Source of the DNA: 73-13 sp035555435
GTDB lineage: Bacteria; Actinomycetota; Actinomycetes; Actinomycetales; Microbacteriaceae
DNA: 64,000 bases
Assembly: GCA_035555435.1 (NCBI GenBank)
Contig: DATMGN010000062.1
Coordinates: 62,001 to 126,000, forward strand
Direction of reading: 5' to 3'
Every line of letters begins with the position of its first letter. Position 1 is the stretch's first letter. Positions 1 to 8,061 of the stretch are shown here, piece after piece. Under the pieces are notes generated by a model, which was not told where the DNA came from, made no database searches, and was given only the letters and a program-made list of their open reading frames with translations. The position numbers and the translations under genes were made by a program.

Positions 1-666
1 CAGCAGGGACGCCCGGATGCCCGCCTCGTAGGACGTGTCCGAGAGTGTGTCGTGGACGATCGTGAGCGTCTCGCCCGTGCCGCCGAAACGGACCTCCTGG
101 CGGGCGACGACGCCGTCGAGTCGCAACGAGTGGATCGGGACGCCGCCGACCTGCTGGCCGCGCGCGCGCTGGTCGACGTGCGGCGCTGAGAACGGGCGAG
201 GCGCCGCGCGGGCCATGAGCTCGGCGGTGCGCACCGCCGTGCCGGACGGCGAGTCGATCTTGCCCGCGTGGTGCGCCTCGATGATCTCGGCCGAGCCAAA
301 GTGGCGCGCGGCGATCGTCGCGAAGCCGGTCGCGAGCGCCGAGCCGAGCGAGAAGTTCGGGATCACGATCGCGGCGCTGCCGGGTCGCTCGGCGACCTGC
401 GTACGCAGCGACGCGAGTCGAGTCTCCGACCAGCCCGACGTGCCGACGAGCACGCGCTTGCCCTCGGCGACGACGGCTGCGACGATCTCCGGCGAGACGG
501 CCGGATGCGTCGCGTCGACGACGACGTCGGCGACGAGCGCCGCCTCGATCGGGTCCTTGGAGCCGAGCTCGGCGATGAGCTGCGCCTCGGGCGTCGAGCG
601 CACGACGCCCGAGATGACGCTCCCGAGCCGTCCGGATGCGCCGACGACGGCGACGGTGAATGCCAT
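1..666 (-). CDS. dapB: 4-hydroxy-tetrahydrodipicolinate reductase, C-terminus cut by the window edge
   Basis: Cytosolic enzyme of the diaminopimelate/lysine pathway that reduces 4-hydroxy-tetrahydrodipicolinate with NAD(P)H. The 222 residues present start with a Rossmann glycine motif (VVGASGRLGS). They include VGTSGW, matching the family's GTTG-type cofactor loop, and the family signature HHAGKIDSPSGTA, which holds the catalytic His pair and the Lys. Family members are about 245-250 residues, so only about 25 residues should be missing beyond position 1. The ATG at 664-666 lies 6 nt after TAGCCT (673-678), which overlaps the end of the upstream M16 gene. This could be a leaderless internal promoter, or GGAGCC could act as a weak ribosome site. 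It is last in the pnp, aldo/keto reductase, M16, dapB series. Confidence 0.95.
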   Translation of the reverse strand, partial: MAFTVAVVGASGRLGSVISGVVRSTPEAQLIAELGSKDPIEAALVADVVVDATHPAVSPEIVAAVVAEGKRVLVGTSGWSETRLASLRTQVAERPGSAAIVIPNFSLGSALATGFATIAARHFGSAEIIEAHHAGKIDSPSGTAVRTAELMARAAPRPFSAPHVDQRARGQQVGGVPIHSLRLDGVVARQEVRFGGTGETLTIVHDTLSDTSYEAGIRASLL

Positions 667-675
667 GGCTCCAGG

Positions 676-2007
676 CTACCCGGCGACCAGGTCGGACTCC
701 CGGACGGGGCCGACCGCCGCGACGACGCGGGGCGCGACGACGAGCCGCGCGGCGAGGGCCCGCACCTCCTCGGCCGTGACGGCCTCGAGCCGGGCCGACC
801 ACTCGTCGAGGTCGACGAACTCGCCGAGGGAGATCTCGGCACGGCCCAGGCGGTTCATCCGCGCATCGGAGTCCTCGATCGCGAGCGCCCCCGCGCCGCT
901 CAGGAAGCCGACCGCGCGCCGCAGCTCCGCGTCACTGACGTTCTCCGCGGCGAGGCGCTCGAACTCCGCCGTCATGACGCGCACCACCTCGCCGACCTTC
1001 TTCGGCGTGCAGGACGCGGCCATGCCGACGGCGCCGGCGTCCGAGTAGCCCGAGGCGAACGAGTACACCGAGTAGACGAGCCCGCGCCGCTCGCGCACCT
1101 CCTGGAAGAGCCGGGAGGACATGCCGCCGCCGAGCACGGTGTTGAGGACCGCCATCGCCGGCCGCTCCGGCGCCGAGCCGGTGAGCCCGGGGGCGCCGAT
1201 CACGAGGCTGACCTGCTCGAGCTTGCGTTCGACCGCGACGACCGGGGCGGCGGGGGCGACCGGGACGGGCTGGAGACTGCGGCGAGCACGCGGCGGGGCG
1301 ACGAACGCCATGTCCCAGCCCGCGCGCGACAGGCCGGCGACGACCGCGGCGACGATCGCCTCGTGGTCGACGGCACCCGCGGCGCACACGACGAGCTCCC
1401 CTGGCCGGTAGTGCTCGCGATAGTGCGCGACGACGGCGTCACGGCCGACCGCCTCGATCGACGCCGGGGATCCGCCGATCGGGCGGGCGAGCGGGCTCGC
1501 GCCGAACACGGCCTCGGCGAAGCGCTCCCCCGCGACGTCCGACGGGTCGTCGTCGGCCATCGCGAGCTCCTCGAGGATCACGCCGCGCTCCATCTCGAAC
1601 TCGTCCGGCGCGATGACGGAGTCGGCGACCATGTCCGCGAGGACGCCGACCGCCATGGAGATGTCCCGGTCGCGCACCTTCGCGTAGTAGCAGGTGTACT
1701 CCTTCGCCGTCACGGCGTTGTGGTCGCCGCCGACCTCGTCGAACGCGACGGCGATGTCGAGCGCGCTCCTCGCATTCGTCCCCTTGAACAGCAGGTGCTC
1801 CAGGAAGTGCGTCGACCCGTACGCGCCGTCGGCCTCGTCGCGCGAGCCGGCCGGGACCCAGAAGCCGATCGAGGCCGACTGCGACCCGGGGACCTGCTCG
1901 GTCAGGATGCGCAGACCCGACGGGTGGACCGTCCGAGCGACGGTCGTCCCGCCCGCCGCATCGAATCGGAGGTCGGGGGCATCGATCGGGAGCAGCACGC
2001 CTGGCAC
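676..2007 (-). CDS. M16 family zinc metallopeptidase (PepR/YmxG type)
   Basis: A 443-residue pitrilysin/insulinase-family peptidase, probably cytosolic. The inverted zinc motif HFLEH is at residues 67-71, and the third ligand is expected in RGVILEE at about residues 141-147. The second, non-catalytic M16 half follows, with the usual ERRGLVYSVYSFASG segment near the expected position. In many actinobacteria this gene follows pnp and precedes dapB, and the same order is seen here apart from an intervening aldo/keto reductase. The start is GTG at 2005-2007. It sits 6 nt after TAGGCT (2014-2019) and has no Shine-Dalgarno sequence, so a leaderless mRNA is likely. The substrate cannot be told from sequence. 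Confidence 0.92.
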   Translation of the reverse strand: MPGVLLPIDAPDLRFDAAGGTTVARTVHPSGLRILTEQVPGSQSASIGFWVPAGSRDEADGAYGSTHFLEHLLFKGTNARSALDIAVAFDEVGGDHNAVTAKEYTCYYAKVRDRDISMAVGVLADMVADSVIAPDEFEMERGVILEELAMADDDPSDVAGERFAEAVFGASPLARPIGGSPASIEAVGRDAVVAHYREHYRPGELVVCAAGAVDHEAIVAAVVAGLSRAGWDMAFVAPPRARRSLQPVPVAPAAPVVAVERKLEQVSLVIGAPGLTGSAPERPAMAVLNTVLGGGMSSRLFQEVRERRGLVYSVYSFASGYSDAGAVGMAASCTPKKVGEVVRVMTAEFERLAAENVSDAELRRAVGFLSGAGALAIEDSDARMNRLGRAEISLGEFVDLDEWSARLEAVTAEEVRALAARLVVAPRVVAAVGPVRESDLVAG

Positions 2008-2020
2008 CCGGCGAGCCTAC

Positions 2021-3001
2021 CTACCTCCAGGCCGAGACCTCATCGAGGCCCGCGACCTGCTGGCGCGTCAGACCGATCATCGGCGCCGCGAGGAGCTCGC
2101 GCACCTGCTCGGGGCTCGTCGCCGACACCACGGGCGCGACGACGTGCGGGCGGGTCAGCAGCCAGGCCACCGCGATGGTCGCCATCGCGACCTCCTGCTC
2201 CGCCGCGATCTGCTCGAGCGTCGAGAGCACCCGCAGCCCCCGCTTGTCGAAGTACTGCCCGAGCCCCCTCGCCCGGGGCGTGCGCACCAGGTCCGCGCGC
2301 GCCGGATACTTGCCCGAGAGGAAACCACCGGCGAGTGCGAACCGCGGCATGAACCCGAGGCCGAGACTGTCGACGACGGGGCGGAGGTCCTGCTCGAAGT
2401 CGGCGCGGCGCACCAGGTTGTACTCGTTCTGCAGCGCGACCATCGGCGCGACGCCCATCATCCCGCACGCGACCCGGGCCTCCACGAGCCGATTGCCGTG
2501 GTGGTCGGAGCCGCCGAAGTAGCGCACCTTGCCCTCGCGGATGAGCCGGTCGACGGCGAGCAGCGTCTCCTCGAACGGCGTCTCGAGGTCATCAATGTGC
2601 AGGAAGAGCAGGTCGATCGTCTCGACCCGCAGGCGCTGGAGCGAGGCCTCGACGGACGCGAGCACCGCGCGCTGCGACATGCCGGGATGGTCCGGGGACT
2701 TGCCGACCTTGGTCGAGACGATCATGCGGTCACGGTTGCCCTTGGCGGCCATCCAGGATCCGATGATCGTCTCGCTGCGCCCGCCCGCGTACGAGTCCGC
2801 GGTGTCGACGAGGTTGCCGCCGAAGTCGGCATAGAGGTCGAGGATCCGCCGCGCGTTGGCATCCCCCACCGTCCAGCCGAAGACGTTGCCGCCGAGGGCG
2901 AGCGGATAGGGCAGGAGGTCCGATTCCCCCATCGCGCGTGCCACGGGCGACTGGAGCCTCGTGTTCGGCCCCGTCGCGACCTTCAGCTGCGCCGACGTCA
3001 C
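2021..3001 (-). CDS. Aldo/keto reductase
   Basis: A 326-residue NADPH-dependent oxidoreductase of the aldo/keto reductase superfamily (TIM barrel). The catalytic tetrad is visible: Asp and Tyr in NLVDTADSYAGG, Lys in IVSTKVG and His in LLFLHIDD. The C-terminal SPEQVRE cofactor segment is also present. I chose the GTG at 2999-3001 because AAGGAAGGA lies about 6 nt upstream. A longer frame open to 3043 would place the start inside the ribosome site. The gene lies between pnp and the M16 gene, where most relatives have nothing, so it looks like a local insertion. The pnp terminator at 3099-3124 separates it transcriptionally from pnp. The substrate is unknown. Confidence 0.88.
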   Translation of the reverse strand: MTSAQLKVATGPNTRLQSPVARAMGESDLLPYPLALGGNVFGWTVGDANARRILDLYADFGGNLVDTADSYAGGRSETIIGSWMAAKGNRDRMIVSTKVGKSPDHPGMSQRAVLASVEASLQRLRVETIDLLFLHIDDLETPFEETLLAVDRLIREGKVRYFGGSDHHGNRLVEARVACGMMGVAPMVALQNEYNLVRRADFEQDLRPVVDSLGLGFMPRFALAGGFLSGKYPARADLVRTPRARGLGQYFDKRGLRVLSTLEQIAAEQEVAMATIAVAWLLTRPHVVAPVVSATSPEQVRELLAAPMIGLTRQQVAGLDEVSAWR

Positions 3002-3098
3002 GTGAGGAGTCCTTCCTTTGGACCAGGCTAGGGGTGCCCGCACCGGCGACTCGCCCGCGAAACCGAACCGTTATACGGCGTGTCGCGCGAAACGCGAA

Positions 3099-3124
3099 GA
3101 GGGCACCCCGAATGGGGTGCCCTC
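3099..3124 (-). terminator. Rho-independent terminator of pnp
   Basis: A perfect 11-bp inverted repeat (GAGGGCACCCC, loop of 4, GGGGTGCCCTC) 20 nt past the pnp stop. On the minus strand it is followed by a T-rich stretch (TTCGCGTTTCG). It would end the pnp transcript before the aldo/keto reductase gene. Confidence 0.85.
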
Positions 3125-3144
3125 TCGCGATGCAAGTGCCCGGA

Positions 3145-5376
3145 CTACGCCTCGGCGGGTGCCTCCGCCGCGGCCGTGTCGTCGCCGACGAACACGAGCG
3201 AGAGCTTGCCGCGGTCATCGACCTTGGAGATCTCCACCTGCAGCTTCTGGCCGACCGAGAGCACCTCTTCGAGGTTCTCCACGCGCTTGCCGTTGGCGAG
3301 CTTGCGAGCCTCGGAGATGTGCAGCAGACCGTCCTTGCCGGGCGTCAGCGAGACGAACGCGCCGAACGTCGCGAGCTTGACGACCGTGCCGAGGAAGCGC
3401 TCCCCGACCTCCGGGTTCGACGGGTTCGCGATCGCGTTGACCGCGGCGCGAGCCGCCTCCGCCGACGGGCCGTCGACCGCGCCGATGTAGACGGTGCCGT
3501 CGTCCTCGATCGAGATCTGGGCGCCCGTCTCGTCCTGGATGCCGTTGATCGTCTTGCCCTTCGGGCCGATGAGCTCGCCGATCTTGTCAACCGGGATCTG
3601 CACCGAGATCACGCGCGGCGCGGTCGGCGCCATCTCGTCGGGGGCGTCGATCGCCTCGTTGAGCACACCGAGGATCGCGGTGCGTGCCTCCTTGGCCTGC
3701 TTGAGCGCGCCCGCGAGCACGTCGGAGGGGATGCCGTCGAGCTTCGTGTCGAGCTGCAGCGCCGTGACGTACTCGGGCGTGCCGGCGACCTTGAAGTCCA
3801 TGTCGCCGAGCGCATCCTCCGCACCCAGGATGTCGGTCAGGGTCGCGTAGCGCGTCTGGCCGTCGATCTCGTCGGACACGAGCCCCATCGCGATGCCGGC
3901 GACGGGCGCGCGCAGCGGCACGCCGGCGTTCAGCAGCGACAGGGTCGAGGCGCACACGGAGCCCATCGACGTCGAGCCGTTGGAACCGAGCGCCTCGGAC
4001 ACCTGACGGATCGCGTACGGGAACTCCTCGCGCGTCGGGAGCACCGGCACGAGCGCGCGCTCGGCGAGGAAGCCGTGCCCGATCTCGCGTCGCTTCGGGC
4101 TGCCGACCCGGCCGGTCTCACCGGTCGAGTAGGGCGGGAAGTTGTAGTGGTGCAGGTACCGCTTCTTCTTGACCGGGCTCAGCGAGTCGATCTCCTGCTC
4201 GAGCTTGAGCATGTTGAGCGTCGTGACCCCGAGGATCTGCGTCTCGCCGCGCTGGAAGATCGCGGAGCCGTGGACGCGCGGGATGACCTGCACCTCGGCG
4301 TCGAGCGCGCGGATGTCCTTGAGACCGCGGCCGTCGATGCGCACGCCCTCCGTCAGGATGCGACCGCGCACGATCTTCTTCGTGACCGACTTGTAGGCCG
4401 CCGAGACCTGGCCGTTCGCCTCCGCGGGCAGCTCGCCGGCCTCGACCTTCGCGGCGATCGCGTCCTTGACGCGCGACTTGAGCGCGTCATCGGCGTTCTG
4501 CCGCTCGACCTTGTCCGCGATCTGGTAGATCGGCGCGAGCTCCGCGTACGCGAGGCCCTCGACCGCCGCGTACAGCTCGTCGGAGTAGTCGGAGAACAGC
4601 GGGTAGTCGACGATCTCCTTCGCCGACTGCGCGGCGAGCTTCGCCTGCGCCTCGACGAGCACCTTGATGAACGGCTTCGCCGCCTCGAGGCCCTCGGCCA
4701 CGCGGTCCTCGTCGGGCTTGATCGCGCCGCCGCGGATGAGCTCCCACGACGCCTCGGTCGCCTCGGCCTCGACCATCATGATCGCGACCTCGCCGTTGTC
4801 GAGTACGCGCCCGGCGACCGTGAGGTCGAAGACCGCGTCGGCGAGCTGGCTGAACTTGGGGAACGCGACCCACTGGCCGTCGATGAGCGCGAGGCGCACA
4901 CCGGCGATCGGACCCGAGAACTTGATGCCACTGATCTGCGTCGACGCCGAGGCGGCGTTGATCGCGAGTGCGTCGTAGAACTCGTCGGGCGCGATGGATA
5001 GCACCGTGATGACGATCTGCACCTCATTGCGGATGCCGTCGACGAACGACGGGCGCAACGGCCGGTCGATGAGACGGCACACGAGGATCGCCTCGGTCGA
5101 GGGTCGGGCCTCGCGGCGGAAGAACGAGCCGGGGATCTTGCCCGCGGCGTACGCGCGCTCCTCGACGTCGACGGTGAGCGGGAAGAAGTCGAAGCCCTCC
5201 CGCGGGTTCTTGCCGATGCTGGTGGCGCTGAGGAGCATCGTCTCCTCGTCGAGGTACGCGGCGACCGCGCCCTGCGCCTGCTGCGCGAGGCGGCCGGTCT
5301 CGAACCGGACCACGCGCTGGCCGAACTTGCCGTTGTCGATCACGGCTTCGGCGAACTTGATTTCGGGACCCTCCAA
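3145..5376 (-). CDS. pnp: Polyribonucleotide nucleotidyltransferase (PNPase)
   Basis: A phosphorolytic 3'-5' exoribonuclease of 743 residues with the standard order of two RNase PH domains, a KH domain (around VDKIGELIGPKGKTING) and a C-terminal S1 domain (from VGERFLGTVVKL). It degrades mRNA and acts in RNA quality control. The ATG-initiated frame is open to 5397, but I prefer TTG at 5374-5376. AAAGGATGGA lies 5 nt upstream of it, and the resulting N-terminus M-EGPEI matches what I know of Microbacteriaceae homologues. A structured leader resembling the Actino-pnp RNA motif lies upstream (5478-5534), pointing to autoregulation. The gene normally sits right after rpsO; here rpsO is about 6 kb away. 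The acidic, Ala-rich tail (DDTAAAEAPAEA) is usual. Confidence 0.98.
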   Translation of the reverse strand: MEGPEIKFAEAVIDNGKFGQRVVRFETGRLAQQAQGAVAAYLDEETMLLSATSIGKNPREGFDFFPLTVDVEERAYAAGKIPGSFFRREARPSTEAILVCRLIDRPLRPSFVDGIRNEVQIVITVLSIAPDEFYDALAINAASASTQISGIKFSGPIAGVRLALIDGQWVAFPKFSQLADAVFDLTVAGRVLDNGEVAIMMVEAEATEASWELIRGGAIKPDEDRVAEGLEAAKPFIKVLVEAQAKLAAQSAKEIVDYPLFSDYSDELYAAVEGLAYAELAPIYQIADKVERQNADDALKSRVKDAIAAKVEAGELPAEANGQVSAAYKSVTKKIVRGRILTEGVRIDGRGLKDIRALDAEVQVIPRVHGSAIFQRGETQILGVTTLNMLKLEQEIDSLSPVKKKRYLHHYNFPPYSTGETGRVGSPKRREIGHGFLAERALVPVLPTREEFPYAIRQVSEALGSNGSTSMGSVCASTLSLLNAGVPLRAPVAGIAMGLVSDEIDGQTRYATLTDILGAEDALGDMDFKVAGTPEYVTALQLDTKLDGIPSDVLAGALKQAKEARTAILGVLNEAIDAPDEMAPTAPRVISVQIPVDKIGELIGPKGKTINGIQDETGAQISIEDDGTVYIGAVDGPSAEAARAAVNAIANPSNPEVGERFLGTVVKLATFGAFVSLTPGKDGLLHISEARKLANGKRVENLEEVLSVGQKLQVEISKVDDRGKLSLVFVGDDTAAAEAPAEA

Positions 5377-5477
5377 GGGGTTCCATCCTTTCGTCATGGG
5401 CGCGAGTCACGCACCCCTCATCAGAAAGGAGCAGGAGCGGGCAGGAAGGGATCGCGGCTTGGCCGCCGGGACCGGCT

Positions 5478-5534
5478 CTGGTTTACAGTCGAAACCCACC
5501 GGCTTCCTGCCGGGGGGCCACCACCGTAGACCAG
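5478..5534 (-). promoter_or_regulatory. Actino-pnp-like structured 5' leader of pnp
   Basis: The pnp leader (minus strand) folds into a long imperfect hairpin. The outer arms are TGGTCTAC (5526-5533) and GTAAACCA (5479-5486), pairing 7 of 8. An inner hairpin is CCGGC-5 nt-GCCGG (5499-5513). The Actino-pnp RNA motif is a described conserved structure in 5' UTRs of actinobacterial exoribonuclease genes, thought to act like the autoregulatory pnp leader of enterobacteria. Position and gene context fit. I could not run a covariance model. Confidence 0.65.
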
Positions 5535-5561
5535 CTTCGTGCCCGCCTGCTCCTGTGTTGC

Positions 5562-5580
5562 GGCTGCGAGTCTAGCAGCC
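5562..5580 (-). promoter_or_regulatory. Inverted repeat enclosing the probable pnp -10 element
   Basis: GGCTGC-gagtcta-GCAGCC is a perfect 6-bp inverted repeat. The 7-nt centre reads TAGACTC on the minus strand, so a TAGACT -10 hexamer lies inside the palindrome, about 35 nt before the leader hairpin. Either an operator over the promoter or a chance repeat. No convincing -35 was seen. Confidence 0.35.
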
Positions 5581-5629
5581 GGCGCCCGATTCCAGCAGGG
5601 CGCGCGGGGGCGCACGTAGACTGCAGGGC

Positions 5630-5821
5630 ATGTCCGAAGAACGCGATCAGACGACGGACGCCTCGCCCCAGGACGATGCGAAGGCCCGCATGCTCGCCGC
5701 ACTCGAGCGCAAGAAGCAGGGCGGCGGCGCGGGCCCCGGAGTCGGCACCGCGCAGGGCGGCATCGCCGCCGCGCACGGCAAGGCCGGCGGCAGGCGGGAG
5801 TTCCGCCGCAAGTCCAGTTAG
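5630..5821 (+). CDS. DUF5302 family small protein
   Basis: A 63-residue, strongly charged cytosolic protein. It has an acidic N-terminus, a Lys/Arg-rich helix (MLAALERKKQ) and a C-terminal AHGKAGGRREFRRKS block, which is the conserved signature of the actinobacterial DUF5302 family. No function is known for the family. ATG at 5630 follows TAGACT (5617-5622) by 7 nt with no proper ribosome site, so translation is probably leaderless. Its stop abuts the stop of the convergent glycosyltransferase gene with no spacer. Confidence 0.8.
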   Translation: MSEERDQTTDASPQDDAKARMLAALERKKQGGGAGPGVGTAQGGIAAAHGKAGGRREFRRKSS

Positions 5822-7777
5822 TCACCCGGCGCGCTGGCGCCCCGGGTCGCGAAGCGACAGCTCCACGAGCCCGTCGTGCTTGGGCCCGAGTCCGTCACCG
5901 GCGGTGCGCCCGCGCAGCCGGCGCAGTGCCCATGGCAGCACGTGCCGGCGCAGCCACCGGAGGCTGCCGATCCACTCGTCGTGCGAGCCCGGCTCGGCGT
6001 GCAGGGCGATGTCGAGCGCGCCGACCTCCGGCGCACCAGGCAGCCCGAGCGCCTCGGCGGCGCGGTACGACAGCACACGGTGTCCGTGCGACGACAGGTG
6101 CACCCGGTCGTCGGCCCAGGCGCGCAGCTCGCGACAGGCCGGGTCGCTGCGGAAATCGAGGAGCATCGCACCGGTCTCCCGTGCGACGCCGCGCAGTGCG
6201 CTCGCGAAGCGCTCGAACCGCCGATGGAGGCTGCGCAGATACCAGCGGGAGGGCGCGAACGGCGTCACGAGCAGCACGTCCGCACCCGACGCGCGCAGCG
6301 CCCGGACGCCGTCGCGCAGCTGGCGCGCGAGGACGTCGACCCGCGCGCGCGAGCCGGCCAGGTCGTTCGCGCCGACGAGGATCGCGACCAGGTCGGCGCG
6401 CAGCTCGATCGCCCGCGGGATCTGATCCTCGACGACGTCGGCGACCCGCCGCGAGCGCACGCCGAGATTGGCGTAGCGCAACGCGATCGTGCGCTCGCCG
6501 CTGCGCGCGAGATACGTCGCGAGCCGGTCCGCCCAGCCGCGGAACTCGCCCGGCGCCTGTCGCGAGGAGTCGCTCAGCCCCTCCGTGAGCGAGTCGCCGA
6601 GCGCGACGAAGCGGTGCCAGCGCCCGGGATGCGAGTCGAGTGCCACTGAGGCGGGCCGACCGGCGCGGATCGCGATCGCATCCTCGTAGTGGGCGAGGAT
6701 CTCGTCGCCCAGGCGCGACCACGTCCGGTGGGCGACCGAGGCGCGCGCCGCCGCCGCGAACGCCCGGCGCTTCGCGGCGTCGCCCACGAGGTCGAGCATG
6801 CGTCCGCGCAGGTCGCCGAGGTCCCCCGGGCGATAGAGCCATCCCGTTCTGCTCGACGCGACGAGATCGAGGGGGCCGCCGCGCCCCGTCGCGACGACCG
6901 GCACCCCGCTCGCGAGCGCCTCCTGGATCGTCTGGCAGAACGTCTCGTTCTCGCCCGGGTGGACGAACAGATCGAACGACGCGACCGTGCGAGCGAGCTC
7001 CTCACCCCCGCGGAAGCCAAGGAACGCGGCGTCCGGCAGCAGGCGCTCCAGCGCCGCGCGCTCGGGCCCGTCGCCGACGATGACGAGCCGGGTGCCCGCG
7101 ATGCCCGCGAGTGCCGCCAGGTCCGCCACCCGCTTCTCGGGCGCCAGACGCCCCACGTAGCCGATGAGCAGCTCGCCCCCGGGAGCCAGCTCGCGGCGCA
7201 GCGTCTCGCTGCGCTTGTCGGGATGGAAACGCTCGCCGTCGACTCCACGGGCCCAGAGCCGGAGCCGGTCGACGCCGAGCTCGTCGAGTGCTTTGAGCGC
7301 CGCGGTCGACGGGGCGAGGTTCAGGGTCGCGCGCCCGTGGATCCGCGCGACGTGCGCGTCGAGCGCCGGTGCAAGCGTCGGATAGCCGTAGCGCTTCGCA
7401 TAGCCGGGGATGTCGGTCTGGTATACCGCGACGCTCGGGATCTGCAGCCGGTCGGCCGCCCGCAGCGCCTGCCAGCCGAGCAGGAACGGCGAAGCGAGGT
7501 GCACGACATCGGGACGCGCCGAGCGCAGGATCGCACCGAGCCGGCCCGCAGACGCCAAGCTCAGGCGCACATCCGGGTAGCCCGGTGCCGCGACCGAGCG
7601 CAGCGCCGCGAGCTCCGCGCCGTGCAGGGCCGCCGGATCCGGCGCCGCCGCGCCGCGCGGGGCGACGAGCACCGTCTCGTGCCCGCGCGCACGCAGATGC
7701 CGCAACAGTTGCAGCACCGAGCCGACGACGCCGTTCATCTGCGGGAGGAACGTCTCGGCGACCAGTGCGACGCGCAT
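5822..7777 (-). CDS. GT4 glycosyltransferase fused to an SGNH/GDSL hydrolase
   Basis: A 651-residue two-domain protein. Residues 1 to about 370 are a GT-B family 4 glycosyltransferase of the PimB/MgtA mannosyltransferase type. It shows NGVVGS near the N-terminus, GYVGRLAPEK at 206-215 and an EX7E motif (E278 to E286). Residues about 385-580 are an SGNH esterase with every block present: GDS (Ser396), the NLG glycine, GAND (Asn471) and DRVH (Asp557/His560). A basic C-terminal tail follows. In relatives I know, these activities are encoded as separate genes. Both catalytic sets look intact, so a glycan- or glycolipid-building enzyme coupled to a deacylase is plausible, but this is inferred. ATG at 7775-7777 was chosen because MRVALVAETF is the usual start of the family; the frame stays open upstream to 8092. 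No transmembrane segment is seen. Confidence 0.85.
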   Translation of the reverse strand: MRVALVAETFLPQMNGVVGSVLQLLRHLRARGHETVLVAPRGAAAPDPAALHGAELAALRSVAAPGYPDVRLSLASAGRLGAILRSARPDVVHLASPFLLGWQALRAADRLQIPSVAVYQTDIPGYAKRYGYPTLAPALDAHVARIHGRATLNLAPSTAALKALDELGVDRLRLWARGVDGERFHPDKRSETLRRELAPGGELLIGYVGRLAPEKRVADLAALAGIAGTRLVIVGDGPERAALERLLPDAAFLGFRGGEELARTVASFDLFVHPGENETFCQTIQEALASGVPVVATGRGGPLDLVASSRTGWLYRPGDLGDLRGRMLDLVGDAAKRRAFAAAARASVAHRTWSRLGDEILAHYEDAIAIRAGRPASVALDSHPGRWHRFVALGDSLTEGLSDSSRQAPGEFRGWADRLATYLARSGERTIALRYANLGVRSRRVADVVEDQIPRAIELRADLVAILVGANDLAGSRARVDVLARQLRDGVRALRASGADVLLVTPFAPSRWYLRSLHRRFERFASALRGVARETGAMLLDFRSDPACRELRAWADDRVHLSSHGHRVLSYRAAEALGLPGAPEVGALDIALHAEPGSHDEWIGSLRWLRRHVLPWALRRLRGRTAGDGLGPKHDGLVELSLRDPGRQRAG

Positions 7778-8020
7778 GCGTCCAGGATCCGCGACCTTGC
7801 CGGGCCGACCATCCCGGGACGGGCGTCGGCACGGAAGCTTCGCATGACGTTCTCCCGGGGGTCGACTCCCGGCCATCCGGCCGCCCGCGCGTCGCCCGCC
7901 GCTCGATCGTCGTCGCGATCGGGCTCGGCCTCGCCGTCGACCGCGTCGTCGTGGCCGCCCGCGCCCGGCGCTCGGGCTGCGGGCCCGAACCCGACGCGAT
8001 AGCATTCGAAACAATCGATT

Positions 8021-8042
8021 CGGCCGGCGACGCTGCCGGCCG
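8021..8042 (+). promoter_or_regulatory. Hairpin in the leader of the esterase gene
   Basis: CGGCCGGC-gacgct-GCCGGCCG, a perfect 8-bp stem 10 nt ahead of the ribosome site GGAGG (8053-8057). The rest of the gap from 7778 to 8061 has no recognisable gene. A TAGCAT hexamer in it, upstream of the hairpin, could be a -10. The hairpin could modulate translation or be a leftover terminator. Confidence 0.4.
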
Positions 8043-8061
8043 CTCACCGACCGGAGGCACA

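Noticed and set aside
268..2352. Long Arg/Asp/Gly-rich open frames antisense to pnp, M16, infB and others
   Set aside because: Such frames arise on the opposite strand of high-GC genes. They have biased composition, no recognisable domain, no ribosome site and lie wholly over well-supported genes.
7850..7885. A T-arm-like segment (GGGGGTCGACTCCCGG) suggesting a tRNA
   Set aside because: It lacks the invariant TTCGA loop, and no acceptor stem, D-arm or anticodon arm could be built around it.
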